A DNA stretch of 64,000 bases from Clostridia bacterium (GTDB lineage: Bacteria; Bacillota; Clostridia; Oscillospirales; Acutalibacteraceae): NCBI GenBank assembly GCA_900766585.1, contig CAAFVV010000042.1:45187-109186 (forward strand), in the 5' to 3' direction. Positions 16,072 to 25,260 of the stretch are shown piece by piece (the stretch's first letter is position 1; each line of letters begins with the position of its first letter). Below the pieces are notes generated by a model, which was not told where the DNA came from, ran no database searches, and was given only the letters and a program-made list of their open reading frames with translations. The position numbers and the translations under genes are program-made.

Positions 16072-17418
16072 TTATTTTGCAGTCAGCGTCCGGAAAAAAG
16101 GAGCGACGGGCAGCCCGTTCGCGGTGTAAAGATTGCCCTCCGGCATCTGAGACATAGCGTAGTCTATCCGCACGACCGGTTTTTTCACCGTTATCGCCAG
16201 CGTATCTCCCTCTGCCGTTACCTCTTCGGGAAATACAGTCTCGCCGTCTCCGGTGCACCCGTACAGTTCCCGCACGCTGTCGCCGTCCCTGATAACCAAT
16301 CCGCTTTCCGCATCCCGAAACCGGATGGTAACCGTATTTCCGTTTATCACCGCCGACAAGGGATAGGCACTCTCACCCGGCGTATGCCTGTGATACACTT
16401 TGTTGAGCGTCAGTTCTGCGGCGCGTACCGCCAGCAGCAGTTTATCATTGGGGTGAATATTGGTGCGGTCGCCGAGATCAATCCCACAGACCATGTATGC
16501 CCCGCTTTCCCGCGCCGCCTCCCATTGAATCACCCGGAATTCCGGCCATTTGGGGCGGGTCTCATCCTGAAACTTAACGATCTGTGTGGCGACAATCGGC
16601 AGCTTCTCATCTCCGAACAGCTCCCGGTAATGGGCAGCGTATTCCCAAAACAGCGCCTTGTAATCCGAGGTGGCATTGACGTTTGACTCTCCCTGATACC
16701 AAAGCACCCCTTTGATCGCCAGCCCCCGCATGGGATAGATCATCGAATTGTACATACCGGTACCGTATTGGGGCAGCTCCTGATTGCACAGCGCCTCCCG
16801 ACGCGTGGTACCGGCCGCTTTAAGGCTGCTGTCTGGCAGCCACTCTTCAATAATGGAGGCGCCCACAGAAGAATCAATAATGCCGATGGGGATGCCCAGC
16901 TCCTTTTGCATCCGATCCGCGAACCCATAGGCATATGCCGAAAAATCCATCACCGTCACAGCCGAGGGCTTCTGCCACACAGACCGGCTGACAAAATCGT
17001 CCAGCGGTTCCCTGTCATAGCTGTTGGGCACATAAAAATAGCGGATCTGCCCGTTATCGGCGATTGCCTGATAGTCCGCCCAATAGGAGGAATCCAGATA
17101 TTTGACAAAATGCACCATGTTGGATTGTCCCGAGCAAAGCCATACATCCCCCACCAGCAGATCGGTATAGTTCACACAGCACCCGTCGGCACGCAGGATC
17201 ATATCCTGCGGATGACTGCTGGCGGGCAGCGGATCCAGCACCGCCTCCCAAAAGCCGTCTGTCACCGCAGCCTGCTTTTTCTGACCGGCAAACTCCACCG
17301 TCACCATTTTTGTCTCCTTGCAGCTCCCCCATATCCGGATCGGCTTGTCCCGCTGCAATACCGCTCCGTCGGAAAAAAGCGACATGGTCAAAATCTGTTG
17401 TGTATCGTGACTCCCCAT
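16072..17418 (-). CDS. Sialate O-acetylesterase-like (SASA/SGNH) esterase
   Basis: About 448 residues, no signal peptide, so cytoplasmic. SGNH esterase motifs are visible: LCSGQSNM with the nucleophile Ser near 99, GVLWYQGESN in the middle, and NIHPNDK with the His near 325. Flanking beta-sandwich parts (N-terminal LFSDGAVLQRDKPIRIWG, C-terminal VTIRFRDAESGLVIR) are as in sialate O-acetylesterases. The family removes O-acetyl groups from sialic acid, but relatives act on acetylated xylan and other sugars. The ATG at 17418 is preferred because CCGGAGAAG lies just before it; a start seven codons upstream is possible. Last gene of the long leftward glycan operon, so it may de-acetylate imported sugars. 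Confidence 0.85.
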   Translation of the reverse strand: MGSHDTQQILTMSLFSDGAVLQRDKPIRIWGSCKETKMVTVEFAGQKKQAAVTDGFWEAVLDPLPASSHPQDMILRADGCCVNYTDLLVGDVWLCSGQSNMVHFVKYLDSSYWADYQAIADNGQIRYFYVPNSYDREPLDDFVSRSVWQKPSAVTVMDFSAYAYGFADRMQKELGIPIGIIDSSVGASIIEEWLPDSSLKAAGTTRREALCNQELPQYGTGMYNSMIYPMRGLAIKGVLWYQGESNVNATSDYKALFWEYAAHYRELFGDEKLPIVATQIVKFQDETRPKWPEFRVIQWEAARESGAYMVCGIDLGDRTNIHPNDKLLLAVRAAELTLNKVYHRHTPGESAYPLSAVINGNTVTIRFRDAESGLVIRDGDSVRELYGCTGDGETVFPEEVTAEGDTLAITVKKPVVRIDYAMSQMPEGNLYTANGLPVAPFFRTLTAK

Positions 17419-17470
17419 ATATACTTCTCCGGTCATCATCGTTCACCGCATCTTTCTCTCCGTATATTTG

Positions 17471-18703
17471 CTAAAACAGCTCCTCCGGTATCCGATCCAG
17501 AGCATATTTTCCGGCGCCGGAGGGCGAACGGTGCATCCACGCCCCGTGGGTAAAATCCGGAAATGCCACCGGCATGCTGCCCAGGGCGACAGACTGCTCC
17601 GACAAGGCGGTGATCGCACTGTATACTGCGGCATCATAGACATCCAGCGGCGGCTCCGTCCCCTCGCGGATACTCTCCACAAAAGCACTCCCGACCAGAT
17701 AATCCATACCGCCGTGACCGAGCGCGTGCAGCTCCTTTTGGCGGTACTCCTTCCACAGCGGATGGTCAAATTCCTCCATATAGGGGTCAAAATCCTCCCA
17801 CAAATGGTGCTTTGACCGCCCTTCTATATGGATATGACGGCCATCCTCCATCCACATGCCGTTTGCGCCCTGCACCACGTTGCAGCGGGAATAGGCGCGC
17901 GGCAGCGAGGTGCTCAGAGTCAGCAAAACCGTCTCCCCGTTGGCGCATTTAAGCATTGTCGTGACCACATCACCCTGCATAAACCGCTTCCCCGCCAGCT
18001 CGTGATCGGCAGGCAGGTGCGCTTTCACCCATGCGCTCAGACCGTATTCTTTGGATGCCATGGACGTTAGCATCACAAATCGGTTGCCCCGGTTGATGTT
18101 CAGGCAGTTCGCCATGGGGCCGATACCGTGAGTCGGATAATTATCCCCGTTGCGGGAAAGATAATGCGCCAGACGGTAATGGCGGTTTTCAGTGCCAAGG
18201 CAGATTTCGTCCCGCAGATCGTGGGCGTAGCCCGCTTCGCAGTGGATCAGTTCCCCGAACAGACCCTTTTTCACCATATTCAGCACCGCCATTTCCTCAC
18301 GGCCATAGCAGCAGTTTTCCAGGATCATGCAGGGCACACCGGTTTCCTCCGATGTACGCACTAAGGCAAAGCCATCCTCCACTGTATTGGTGCCGCCTGC
18401 CTCAATGCCGGGACGCACGCCTTTTTTCATCGCCGCTATGGCAATCTCAAAATGCCGCTCCCAATTGGTGGCGATCAGCACTCCATCCAGGGCCGCCCGC
18501 TCCAGCATCTCCCGATAATCGGTGAAGCCCAGAGGTCTTCTCCCGCACAGCTTTTCTGCCTGCGCGCAGGCGGCTTCCACACGATCCATATATACATCGC
18601 ACACGGCAGTCAGCTCGGCATGGGGAATATGCAAAAGCTGCTCCACCCAAAAAGAGCCGCGGCATCCCACACCCACAATGGCAAGGCGCACCGTTTCTTT
18701 CAT
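17471..18703 (-). CDS. GH109-type NAD-dependent glycosidase (Gfo/Idh/MocA fold)
   Basis: A 410-residue protein with a Rossmann domain: GVGCRG at residues 11-16. It lacks the usual dehydrogenase EKP motif (EAGGTN instead). The middle, ILENCCYGREEMAVLNMVKK followed by GLFGELIHCEAGYAHDLR, then NYPTHGIGP and LNINRGNRF, and the end GHGGMDYLV, DVYDAAVYSAI and FPDFTHGAW, match my knowledge of GH109 alpha-N-acetylgalactosaminidases. Those enzymes use bound NAD+ to oxidise and cleave the sugar. The His in PTHG is likely functional. Unlike Bacteroides members there is no Tat signal, so it acts on imported sugars. The ATG at 18703 follows GAGAGAGGG. Alternative: a sugar dehydrogenase of the same superfamily. 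Confidence 0.8.
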   Translation of the reverse strand: MKETVRLAIVGVGCRGSFWVEQLLHIPHAELTAVCDVYMDRVEAACAQAEKLCGRRPLGFTDYREMLERAALDGVLIATNWERHFEIAIAAMKKGVRPGIEAGGTNTVEDGFALVRTSEETGVPCMILENCCYGREEMAVLNMVKKGLFGELIHCEAGYAHDLRDEICLGTENRHYRLAHYLSRNGDNYPTHGIGPMANCLNINRGNRFVMLTSMASKEYGLSAWVKAHLPADHELAGKRFMQGDVVTTMLKCANGETVLLTLSTSLPRAYSRCNVVQGANGMWMEDGRHIHIEGRSKHHLWEDFDPYMEEFDHPLWKEYRQKELHALGHGGMDYLVGSAFVESIREGTEPPLDVYDAAVYSAITALSEQSVALGSMPVAFPDFTHGAWMHRSPSGAGKYALDRIPEELF

Positions 18704-18729
18704 GTATATCCCTCTCTCTGCATCATCCG

Positions 18730-20484
18730 TTATGACGGGATAACCCGGTTTTTGACCGCTGTCAGTGTCCAGCTTGCGGAGGCAGAAGCGGTGCTTGATA
18801 CACGGATGCTCTCCCCCGACTCCTGCAAGATCCTGCCCGTCGCCTGATTGACCAAACGATAGCTTCCGTCGCTTTGGCGGGACACCTTCCACTTCTGCGC
18901 GGCGGTCGTATCCGTCCAGTTCTGCACCAGCGTACCGTTTTGATCCTCCAGCGAAAGCCCGCTGGACAGCTTGATGATCCGGTATACGTTGCCGCCCAGA
19001 TGGTAAAACCAGTAGTAGCTCTCCATCGCTGTCGTCAGGTTCTTTCCGCGATAAAACGCGGCGCCCACATCGTCAGCCTGACCGACACCCGGGCGTTTCA
19101 CCCCAAAGCTCTGGCCGCTCGCGGTATTTTTCACGGTATAGGCGCCGTCCGCCAGCAGCCCGCCGGCATAAAAGGGCTTTACCGTACCGGTATTCCAGCT
19201 TTTCACCCGCTCGTAATACACATCGGTGCTGATCGCCCCGTTGACATTCCGCAGCTGCAGCCCCTTGCCGCTGGTGCGGTACAGGGTTGGATCGGGATCC
19301 AGGCGGGACTGATAAAAGGCGTTCGCGGTGTCCATCTTCATCCAGCCGTTGCGTTCAAAGAGATCGTCCATAGAGCCGATGATCCAGAAACGCGGATTGC
19401 TCTCCGCAGCCGCCAAAAAGCTGAAATCCAGCATGGCCAGCGAGCTGCGCCAGGACTCGGAATGCCCCTGGGGGGAATTCCAGTCCACCGAGGGCGTGAT
19501 ATACATAGAATCCTTTGACGCCATGGGACCGTCCTGCGGCTCGATCTGCCACCCCCACTTATCCCGCTGACTGTCCTCGCCGGAAGCCCAGCGGAAGGTG
19601 AACTTTTTGGCATAGGTCGTGGCGGCGGAGGTGGCTGCGGCATATTCCGCCGAGGTACAGTAAAGTATCATCAGCGGTTTTCCGTCCTTATACAAATACG
19701 CCGGGCTGTAGGCAGCCACACCCGGTCCGGCATAATTGACCCACACCGACCGGCACATCTGCTCTAATGAGGCGGCATCAGTGGGATGCACCGCCACGGT
19801 ATATTTCTTTCCGTTTTCATAACAGAGCCGCTCATAATCGGAGGCAGCGGCGCGCCAGCCGGAAAAGCCGTTGGTCAGATCCATCGCCAGCGCGTCGATC
19901 CCCGCGTCAAACGCCGCAGCGGCAACCGCCCGGCGGTGGACGGCATTGTTGCTGTCCATACAGGTATAGGTGCCGTTGATATTGACCCGTATCCCGTTCA
20001 CAGAGGTGGTTTTCGCCAGATCCGCCCACCAAAACTCGGTGCTGCCGTTCCAGACGTTGAGCCAGGTCACGCGCACTGTCTTTTTCTGATAAAATGCGTC
20101 CTTTGTGTGGTCATACCCCACGCCGTATATCTTCTGATCTCCGGCAGGCACGGGAAAGCTCTCCTCGACCTCCGGAGCGGCAGTGGTGCCGGTAACAATC
20201 CAGTCGTCTTCGAACACGAAGTCCTTATCGTCGCCGGAGGCAGCCGCCGCACGGGTGGTTGACCGGGTTGCGCGGGACGCCGCGGACGCGGCAGACGCAG
20301 TCGTATCACCCGGCAAAACGGTCGTTTCCCCGTCCCCGTTTTCATCCACAGATTCCGACGGATACGACGCATCCGCGCTGTCGGGCAGCGGGTCGACCGG
20401 CGGTTCACCTTTGGCACATCCCGCCGCCAGCAGCAGCGCCGCAGACAGAATAAGCCCTGCTGCGGTTTTCAGCCATTGTCTCAT
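18730..20484 (-). CDS. GH99-like lipoprotein with C-terminal ricin-type lectin domain
   Basis: A 584-residue surface lipoprotein: signal peptide with lipid Cys at 23 (LLLAAGC), then a Ser/Thr/Ala-rich spacer to about 110. The middle is a TIM-barrel-like domain (about 130-420) with TWLNVWNGSTEFWW, DALAMDLTNGFSGW, KKYTVAVHP, GKPLMILYCTS and KFTFRWASGEDS, resembling GH71/GH99 endo-acting hydrolases. The place where the related protein at 36428 has NEYAER here reads DDLFERNG. The last 130 residues form a beta-trefoil (YRIIKLSSGLSLEDQNG, QKWKVSRQSDGSYRLVNQAT), a sugar-binding RICIN domain. A close paralogue lies at 51557-53302. The ATG follows ACAGGAGGAAACGGC. The substrate is unknown; mannan- or N-glycan-like chains are possible. 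Confidence 0.7.
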   Translation of the reverse strand: MRQWLKTAAGLILSAALLLAAGCAKGEPPVDPLPDSADASYPSESVDENGDGETTVLPGDTTASAASAASRATRSTTRAAAASGDDKDFVFEDDWIVTGTTAAPEVEESFPVPAGDQKIYGVGYDHTKDAFYQKKTVRVTWLNVWNGSTEFWWADLAKTTSVNGIRVNINGTYTCMDSNNAVHRRAVAAAAFDAGIDALAMDLTNGFSGWRAAASDYERLCYENGKKYTVAVHPTDAASLEQMCRSVWVNYAGPGVAAYSPAYLYKDGKPLMILYCTSAEYAAATSAATTYAKKFTFRWASGEDSQRDKWGWQIEPQDGPMASKDSMYITPSVDWNSPQGHSESWRSSLAMLDFSFLAAAESNPRFWIIGSMDDLFERNGWMKMDTANAFYQSRLDPDPTLYRTSGKGLQLRNVNGAISTDVYYERVKSWNTGTVKPFYAGGLLADGAYTVKNTASGQSFGVKRPGVGQADDVGAAFYRGKNLTTAMESYYWFYHLGGNVYRIIKLSSGLSLEDQNGTLVQNWTDTTAAQKWKVSRQSDGSYRLVNQATGRILQESGESIRVSSTASASASWTLTAVKNRVIPS

Positions 20485-20516
20485 GCCGTTTCCTCCTGTT
20501 TCCCCGATGCCGGGGA

Positions 20517-22136
20517 TCATTTGCGGAACACCAGCTGCCAGCTATGCTCCCTAAGCTCCGACATGGGAACTTTATAGGTATCCCCGACGGGATAAAGCTG
20601 AACCGCGCCCGCCTGATAACCGCCGTTCCCCAGAGAAACCAGCCGGTTGATATCGGGATGGGTCTCCTGATGACCGGGCACGCCCAGCAGCGCGAATCCA
20701 TACGACAGCTTGTAGCAGCCCTCAGAGGCCAATACGCCGTTACATGCCAGCTTTTGTACCGGGATGGTAAAATCCAGCGTCACGCGGCTGTTTTCCGCCA
20801 CGTCCACCGAAATAAAGCCTTGCTGCGGGATCATCACTTGACGGGTGCCGTCTGTATTGACCACAGCGTCGCGGGCATAGGAGGGCAGGAACAGGGCAAT
20901 TTTCCCCGCTTTCGGACGCCCTTTAAGCAGCAGCTCCACATGCCCGTCGGCGGGATAGGTGGTGCGCAGCTCGATGGTGCAGCCCGGCAGACGGATCTCC
21001 GCCGGATTGTACAGCGCTATATACAGCACACCATCCTTTTCCAGCGCCACGCTCTTGGCCACCTCAGCCAGTCCCTCACCGCCGCGCATGGTGCAGCACC
21101 AGGAAGCGTCGCGCCCATCGCCCTGCACAGTCAGGAACAGGGTGCCGCTGCCCACGCAGTTATCACAGCCAAAGCCGCCGTTTTCCCGCTGGGCATGGCA
21201 CAGGGCATTGTAATAGATTCGCTGCGCCGTCTCCAGCCATTTCACTTCCTCGGTCAGACGGAACAGCTCCATCGCCACAATATAGGAATCCACAATGGCG
21301 CACGGCTCCGTCCACAACGACCGGTTGAACCAGTTGTGATTGGCGTAGTTCTCCGTTGTGCCCTTATCCAGATACATGGTATACAGGCGCACGGCGGTGT
21401 CCAAAAGCTCCGGACGGTGCACCGCCTCATAATACCAGAGAATGCCCCGGATGCCCGACAGGGTGGCATGTGTCTGCATGGACAGGTTCCAGAAATCAAT
21501 GGCGGCAAACTCCCCCACCATCTCCTCCAAAAGCTCCGGCAGCTCCGGCAGCTTTAAGTCGCGGCACGCCATGCCCAGCGCATCCAGACACATATAGGAG
21601 CAGCCGATATCGGTGGAAAGATACCACCCCTCGATGCAGTCGCCGGTCAGGCTGCCGTCGGGATTTCCCTCGAACACCCGGTACTCCGGGCGGATAGGAT
21701 AGCGGTGATAGGCACCTTTCAGAGGCAGATACAGGTTTTCGATGATCCGCAGCGCCGCCGCGCGGGCTTCGGTATCGCCGGTCAGACGGGTATACTCCAG
21801 CAGCGCCCGCAGAAGCCAGTTGTGGCCGGAAATCTGCTGCTCGTCAAAGAAGCCCTCCGGCAGGATCTTGCCCAGATAGCCCTTTTCGTTGAAGCGGGCA
21901 TACACCCCGCGGAAGATCTCCCGCATATAGGACGGCTCCCGGTGGGTCGCTTCCATCTGACGCACCAGCGCCAGCAGCACGCGTCCCTCCCAGTCGGCGG
22001 GCCAGTCGTATTCAATTGGCTGGTAGACCTTGTCCGGCTGATAGATGTCGGATTCCAGCCGCATACAGTTGCGCAGCAACCGATGACCCAGTTCGCCGAG
22101 AACGGTCACGTTCTCCAATGTCACGCTGTTAAACAT
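20517..22136 (-). CDS. GH127-superfamily (beta-L-arabinofuranosidase-like) hydrolase
   Basis: A 539-residue cytoplasmic protein. The catalytic zinc/cysteine site of GH127 is recognisable: E277-P-C279 in WTEPCAIVDSYIVAMELF and the pair C347-C348 in ASWCCTMRGGEGLAEV, corresponding to the Glu-x-Cys and Cys-Cys of known GH127 enzymes. The N-terminal 310 residues are an (alpha/alpha)6 barrel; the rest is beta sandwich. GH127 enzymes cleave beta-L-arabinofuranosides with a cysteine nucleophile; relatives (GH142, GH146) vary. It is shorter than most members (about 640), and the usual PP after CC is absent, so substrate may differ. It sits 19 bp after the GH63-like gene in the same operon. Confidence 0.75.
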   Translation of the reverse strand: MFNSVTLENVTVLGELGHRLLRNCMRLESDIYQPDKVYQPIEYDWPADWEGRVLLALVRQMEATHREPSYMREIFRGVYARFNEKGYLGKILPEGFFDEQQISGHNWLLRALLEYTRLTGDTEARAAALRIIENLYLPLKGAYHRYPIRPEYRVFEGNPDGSLTGDCIEGWYLSTDIGCSYMCLDALGMACRDLKLPELPELLEEMVGEFAAIDFWNLSMQTHATLSGIRGILWYYEAVHRPELLDTAVRLYTMYLDKGTTENYANHNWFNRSLWTEPCAIVDSYIVAMELFRLTEEVKWLETAQRIYYNALCHAQRENGGFGCDNCVGSGTLFLTVQGDGRDASWCCTMRGGEGLAEVAKSVALEKDGVLYIALYNPAEIRLPGCTIELRTTYPADGHVELLLKGRPKAGKIALFLPSYARDAVVNTDGTRQVMIPQQGFISVDVAENSRVTLDFTIPVQKLACNGVLASEGCYKLSYGFALLGVPGHQETHPDINRLVSLGNGGYQAGAVQLYPVGDTYKVPMSELREHSWQLVFRK

Positions 22137-22155
22137 ATGTCACTACTTTCCGCGG

Positions 22156-23319
22156 TCAATCGTGCCGCATTGTCAGAATAAACTCGATCACAAACACCGC
22201 ACTCCAGCCAAAGCAGCGCGCATTGATCCCCCGTTTTGCCTTGGAATCATAATTCTCGTGAATGGTGTCGTCGGCATATACCCAGCTGAGGATCTCGTCG
22301 CGGATCCCCAGCGCCGTCTCCCGAAAGCCGTAGTCATACAGCCCCTTGGCGGCAAAATACGCCACATTGAGCCATGTGGGACCGCGCCAGTAATCGGTGC
22401 TGTAGGCGGGATCGTCATAGGCGACGGTCGGCATTCCCGGATACAGCTTTTCCCTGTCCGCCGCCAGCGCATGCATGGCAGCAGCCCGCTTTGCATCGGC
22501 AATATGGACAAACAGCGGCATAAAGGATGCGGGGGTCAGCGTCCGGTGCGGCGCGCCGACGCGGAAATCGTAATCGTAATAGCAGCGGTCTTTTTCGTCC
22601 CACAGCATACGGTTGACCGCCTCGGCGAGCGCCTCCTCCTTGCGGGCAAATTCACGCACATCCTCCGCAAAGCCCAGCCTGCCGGCAATATAGCTCATGG
22701 AGCGGTAAAACTGCACCATATAGCAGTTGAGGTCGATGGGATAGAGGTATTCAATGCCGTCGTCCCACCGCACCGCGTTGTCCCAGCCGGACTCGAAGCG
22801 GATCTTCAGATCCCGGTCGTCTCCCTTGGCGACGGTGCTGTAAACATACAGACCGTCCTCGGCATGATAGCGCGCCGAACGCAAAAAGGTCTCCTGACGG
22901 AGCAGACGGGTATAGGCATAGCGCAGGAAAGCCGTATCGGGATACGCCTTATCCATGACCTCCACCGCCCACGGCCACACCGGCGGCTTGCCGTATTCGT
23001 CCTCGATCCGCTCCTCCTCCAAAAACACGACATCCGGCACTAAGCCGTTTGGCAGCTGGAACATAAACATTGCTTTAAACTGCTCCTGCGCCAGGATCGG
23101 GTCCCAGTGGCTTGCACCCATGGCATGAAACGCGCAGTCCCAGTTCCAGATGCCGTGGAAAAACGCCTTGGAGGGGCACATCGCCCGATAGGGATACCAC
23201 GGTGTGCGGGAACCGCGGACAATGTTTCCTTCCAGAATATCCGCCGCACGCTTCAGCAGCGCCAGCTCTTCCCTGCTGACCCGCGCAGACAGCGAGTCCA
23301 GCCAATTTGCAACAGACAT
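22156..23319 (-). CDS. GH63/MGH-like (alpha/alpha)6 glycoside hydrolase
   Basis: A 387-residue cytoplasmic protein. Motifs are those of the mannosylglycerate hydrolase/GH63/GH37 group: FFHGIWNWDCAFHAMGA near 53-69, ESGWDNAVRWDD with the expected acid Asp near 180, DYWRGPTWLNVAYFAAKGLY near 317, and DTIHENYDSKAKRG with the expected base Glu near 357, then FGWSAVFVIEF. Members cleave alpha-glucosides, alpha-mannosides or trehalose by inversion. The start ATG at 23319 follows GTGAGG. It lies 31 bp behind the second permease pair, which places it as an enzyme for the imported sugar. Confidence 0.8.
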   Translation of the reverse strand: MSVANWLDSLSARVSREELALLKRAADILEGNIVRGSRTPWYPYRAMCPSKAFFHGIWNWDCAFHAMGASHWDPILAQEQFKAMFMFQLPNGLVPDVVFLEEERIEDEYGKPPVWPWAVEVMDKAYPDTAFLRYAYTRLLRQETFLRSARYHAEDGLYVYSTVAKGDDRDLKIRFESGWDNAVRWDDGIEYLYPIDLNCYMVQFYRSMSYIAGRLGFAEDVREFARKEEALAEAVNRMLWDEKDRCYYDYDFRVGAPHRTLTPASFMPLFVHIADAKRAAAMHALAADREKLYPGMPTVAYDDPAYSTDYWRGPTWLNVAYFAAKGLYDYGFRETALGIRDEILSWVYADDTIHENYDSKAKRGINARCFGWSAVFVIEFILTMRHD

Positions 23320-23350
23320 GATCGTCAACCTCACTTTACATAAAACCGCA

Positions 23351-24340
23351 TCAGCCGACAATGCCGGCACGTGCCACACCCTGTACAAAATATTTCTGTG
23401 CCACCCCGTAGAACACCATCACCGGCAGCAGCAACAGCAGTGTTCCGGCGGATTTGAGCACCGGATAATACGCCGAGGCGCCGAGATCGTTTTTCCCGTA
23501 GCCCACCAGTTCCTTGACCGCGTCGGTGATGGTATAGAGACTGGAATATGCCGAGGAAAAGCTGGGCTTGCCGATAAACAGCACCCGGGTATAGGTCACA
23601 TCGTTATACTGCCACACGATGGAAAACAGGATCACCGTAACGATCATGGTGACGGCGTTCGGCACCATGATGCGGAAGAAAATCCCCGGGCTGCGCGCAC
23701 CGTCAATGGTGCCCGCCTCCTCCAGCTCTATCGGCATATTCTTAAACGCTTGGCGGAACAGATAGATAAAAATACCGTTTTTGATGCCCGTACATGTGCC
23801 GCCCAGTATCCAGAAAGGAATATAGGTGTTCAGAAGATTCAGCGGCTCGCCGTGGATCGCCGTCGCCAGTCCCAACGGATCGAAAAAGCGGAACATGCGG
23901 AAATAGGGAATCTCAAAGAGGATCGGCGGGATCACCACGGAGAACAGCACCAATCCGAACAGGAAGTTCTTTCCCGGAAAATCGTGCCGGGCAAAGCCAT
24001 AGCCCACCAGCATACAGGACAGCACCTGAATGAGAGTGGTGCTCAGCGTAATGATGCCGGTATTCATCAGCGCTTCGCCGTAGTTGAGCGTCATCGCCGC
24101 CGCTTTCAGGTTGATCAGGGTGAAATGGCGGGGAATATACAGCACCGAATTGTCCGAGAGATCCCCCTTTTCCATCAGGGCGGTGAAGATCATGGTAATG
24201 ACCGGGTAGAGGATCACAAAGCAAAAGCCGAACAGGAATATAAACTTGACGATACCGCCCGCCAGACGTACAGATTTTCGCCCGGCCTTGACGGTGCGGC
24301 GGTCACTCAGCAGGTTCTGTGCACGGGTTTTCAGTGTCAT
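23351..24340 (-). CDS. Carbohydrate ABC transporter permease, MalG-type (pair 2)
   Basis: A 329-residue inner-membrane protein with about six helices. The ATPase-contact EAA loop reads LEEAGTIDGARSPGIFFRIM followed by VPNAVTMIV, near residues 208-235. It belongs to the CUT1 sugar uptake group. GAGAAAGGGGG precedes the ATG. It is 18 bp after its partner permease and ends 31 bp before the GH63-like gene. No ATPase is encoded nearby, so a shared MsmK-like ATPase is expected. Confidence 0.92.
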   Translation of the reverse strand: MTLKTRAQNLLSDRRTVKAGRKSVRLAGGIVKFIFLFGFCFVILYPVITMIFTALMEKGDLSDNSVLYIPRHFTLINLKAAAMTLNYGEALMNTGIITLSTTLIQVLSCMLVGYGFARHDFPGKNFLFGLVLFSVVIPPILFEIPYFRMFRFFDPLGLATAIHGEPLNLLNTYIPFWILGGTCTGIKNGIFIYLFRQAFKNMPIELEEAGTIDGARSPGIFFRIMVPNAVTMIVTVILFSIVWQYNDVTYTRVLFIGKPSFSSAYSSLYTITDAVKELVGYGKNDLGASAYYPVLKSAGTLLLLLPVMVFYGVAQKYFVQGVARAGIVG

Positions 24341-24358
24341 GCGCTTCTTCCCCCTTTC

Positions 24359-25258
24359 TCAGACATAATAGAATACGCGTTTGCGGGTCAACAGCAGTAG
24401 CACACCCATGATCACGCCGATGATCACAAAATAGATCGCCGACATGGCGCTGCCGTAGCCGTAATTGCCGCCTTTGAGGCCGTTGGTATAGATGTACTGC
24501 ATCATGGGCGACATCATGGTGTTGAAGGTGTCCACCATGGTATATACAAAGTTGACCACAATAATGGAGGTGGTCATGGGAAAGGTGATTTTCCAGAAGG
24601 ATTCCCACTCGGTGGCCCCCTCCATGCTGGCCGCCTCATACATACTGTCCGGAATCGAGCTTAATCCCGCCAGGAAAATAAATATCTGCACACCGGACTT
24701 GTTGAAAATGTCCGAGATGCTCTGCACCGCCTGGGTCAAAAAGCCGATGACCTCCTCCCCGACGCCGAAGCTGAGCAGGTATTCGGTAAAGGCGCTGCCG
24801 TCGAGCGCTTTGAGCTGCTCCGGCGCATTCTCGATGGTGTTCGCGAGATAGGCGCTGTCAAGATACCCCAGCTCCGCCTCCATGGTCAGAAACACATCGG
24901 AGGAAAGGATGACCGTCATAAAGAAGATTCCCTTGACCAGCGCAATGCCCCGAAACGGCTTTTTCAGCAGCAGGGCAACAAAATAGCTGAAAATGAGGAT
25001 CAGCGGCACATCCTTAAGATTGGTCAGGAGCGTCTCCGCCAAAAGCTGGGGAAACTCCGCGTCCTCGCGGAACGCCTTATAAAAATGCCCGATACCGTTG
25101 AAGGTGGTCTCAAAGGAGGAGCCGTCCACCTTACAGAAGCAATAGCTGATGCAGATGTAAAATGCGGGAATAAAAATGGTGATCATGCCGATCAGCCACG
25201 GCAGAATGTAGAGATATCCGTTGCGCGCTTTGCGCTGGCGCAGTGTCAATCGCGGCAT
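24359..25258 (-). CDS. Sugar ABC transporter permease, MalF-type (pair 2)
   Basis: A 299-residue CUT1 permease with about six helices and the EAA loop DSMYEAASMEGATEWESFWK followed by ITFPMTTSIIV. Between the first and second helices it has a long outside/loop segment, and another between helices 3 and 4 (AELGYLDSAYLANTIENAPE region), larger than in typical MalF-like subunits. The ATG at 25258 follows AAAGGAGGG, and the stop of the DUF5696 gene lies within this ribosome site, two bases before the ATG, so translation is probably coupled. This ties the DUF5696 lipoprotein to permease pair 2. Confidence 0.9.
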   Translation of the reverse strand: MPRLTLRQRKARNGYLYILPWLIGMITIFIPAFYICISYCFCKVDGSSFETTFNGIGHFYKAFREDAEFPQLLAETLLTNLKDVPLILIFSYFVALLLKKPFRGIALVKGIFFMTVILSSDVFLTMEAELGYLDSAYLANTIENAPEQLKALDGSAFTEYLLSFGVGEEVIGFLTQAVQSISDIFNKSGVQIFIFLAGLSSIPDSMYEAASMEGATEWESFWKITFPMTTSIIVVNFVYTMVDTFNTMMSPMMQYIYTNGLKGGNYGYGSAMSAIYFVIIGVIMGVLLLLTRKRVFYYV

Positions 25259-25260
25259 GT

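Noticed and set aside
17471..18703. Plain sugar dehydrogenase call for the Gfo/Idh/MocA protein
   Set aside because: The EKP motif is missing and the central and C-terminal blocks match GH109 better, so dehydrogenase is kept only as the alternative.
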